Shown in pieces: positions 31,764-32,278 of a stretch of DNA of 32,278 nucleotides (position 1 is the stretch's first letter; every line of letters begins with the position of its first letter). The notes beneath the pieces are model-generated. The model saw only the letters and a program-made list of their open reading frames with translations. It was not told the origin of the DNA and searched no databases. The translations under genes were made by a program, and so were the position numbers. The DNA comes from DAOTWY01 sp003696565 (lineage in GTDB: Bacteria; Chloroflexota; Anaerolineae; Aggregatilineales; Phototrophicaceae): the NCBI GenBank assembly GCA_034435635.1, contig DAOTWY010000069.1, positions 1 through 32,278 on the forward strand, in the 5' to 3' direction.

Positions 31764-32278
31764 TTTAATTTACCTAGTCTAGTCATTTTTGAACGTATTT
31801 TTTGAATAAGCGTTTTATTCCAAAATAAGTTTGCTGCATGACGTTCAGCTTTTCTATCACGTTCGATCTCTTGTGGATGCTTTAAGGGAAACACAATATC
31901 TTGTGTGGGTAAGTTTGCCAAAGGGGATTTTTTATTGACTGTGTTTGTTGCTGCTATACCCATACCAATATTAGAAATCTGATTCTCATAAGGCATGATA
32001 CATAATCCATCATGTAGCATACAAGCATACAGCCATTGATAAGCCCAGGTTTGAATTTGATTATGATAGGTTGCATCCCATTGTTTTTTCCAATAACGGC
32101 GTTCATCAGCACGACTGAACTTTGCTAAAACTTCATCTTGCTTTTCATGCCAGTTGGACATATGAACATCATACTTTTCCCAGGCACGCCGCCATGTTGC
32201 CCAACCCCAAACATGGGCATATTGCGAAAAATAATAACTATCTGTTACCCCGCTACGCCGTTTATAGCCAAAGTTATC
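31739..32278 (-). CDS. HlpA-like glycosyltransferase, N-terminal part cut by window edge
   Basis: The frame is open to the last base, so this is the C-terminal 179 residues of a longer gene whose start lies beyond 32278. An internal ATG at 32161 is not the start: codons before it continue without a stop and read SYYFSQYAHVWGWATWRRAW, typical of this family. Later motifs include QWLYACMLHDGLCIMPYENQ, SNIGMG...T, SPLANLPT and FPLKHP, as in the hemolytic-protein HlpA-like / nucleotide-diphospho-sugar transferase group (known from memory), which make surface glycans. The tail is basic and Lys-rich. The catalytic N-terminal domain is absent from the window, so substrate use cannot be judged. It overlaps the methyltransferase gene by 25 bases, suggesting one operon. 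Confidence 0.85.
   Translation of the reverse strand, partial: DNFGYKRRSGVTDSYYFSQYAHVWGWATWRRAWEKYDVHMSNWHEKQDEVLAKFSRADERRYWKKQWDATYHNQIQTWAYQWLYACMLHDGLCIMPYENQISNIGMGIAATNTVNKKSPLANLPTQDIVFPLKHPQEIERDRKAERHAANLFWNKTLIQKIRSKMTRLGKLNWKKKTQN

Noticed and set aside
31739..32161. A self-contained 140-residue protein starting at ATG 32161
   Set aside because: The frame continues without a stop to the window end and the extra codons match the family, so this is the tail of a longer glycosyltransferase, not a small gene.

Overview
The window is a gene-dense bacterial chromosome segment: about 27 protein genes, one tRNA, and no intergenic gap above roughly 180 bases. No phage, transposon, plasmid or CRISPR signature is visible. 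A Chloroflexota bacterium of the Anaerolineae type is the best guess, with moderate confidence. The guess rests on style rather than a marker gene: several secreted SH3b proteins with Pro/Thr or Pro/Glu linkers, two-FHA and roadblock signalling proteins, a CoxE-type VWA protein, and a secreted protein ending in a Cys-x-x-x-NGFGN type module.

Layout from left to right. Bases 1-2584 (minus) hold tsaE-tsaB-rimI, a tightly coupled set for tRNA t6A modification and GNAT acetylation, followed by a secreted Pro/Glu-linker protein cut by the left edge. Bases 2753-5445 (plus) hold a HEAT-repeat protein and a secreted protein with two SH3b domains and an Excalibur domain. These end at a symmetrical terminator facing a minus-strand run (5553-13073). 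In transcription order that run is a secreted GH5 glycoside hydrolase, a large membrane-anchored protein with a GATase-like fold, an ABC ATPase, a short family I pyrophosphatase-like protein and a CoxE-like VWA protein. Bases 13200-16885 hold a short-chain dehydrogenase-type epimerase, a small unknown protein, a cytochrome P450 and an apparently solitary beta-class DNA methyltransferase. Bases 16946-22299 hold a degenerate receiver plus roadblock protein, an Ig-SH3b-CARDB lipoprotein, a two-domain VOC protein, and an oligopeptide-type solute-binding protein fused to an SH3b domain. A tRNA-Arg(ACG) with its own promoter and strong terminator follows, then an FHA-FHA-TIR-like protein convergent with typA/bipA.

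From 25922 to the right edge the content changes to surface-polysaccharide functions: a WbuB-like GT4, a receiver-first histidine kinase, a NUDIX hydrolase, a GT2, another GT4, a SAM methyltransferase and the C-terminal part of an HlpA-like glycosyltransferase. The last genes look AT-rich: two 60-base rows I counted near 31.6-31.9 kb have 19 and 20 G+C, against 36 in a row inside the P450 gene. The right edge is therefore probably the start of a variable polysaccharide locus.

I see no complete new defence or biosynthetic system. The best leads are the FHA-FHA-TIR-like protein whose catalytic Glu position appears to be Asn, the pseudo-receiver/roadblock protein with an acidic tail, the ABC ATPase beside a large GATase-like membrane protein with no obvious permease, and the reuse of SH3b domains in three unrelated exported architectures.
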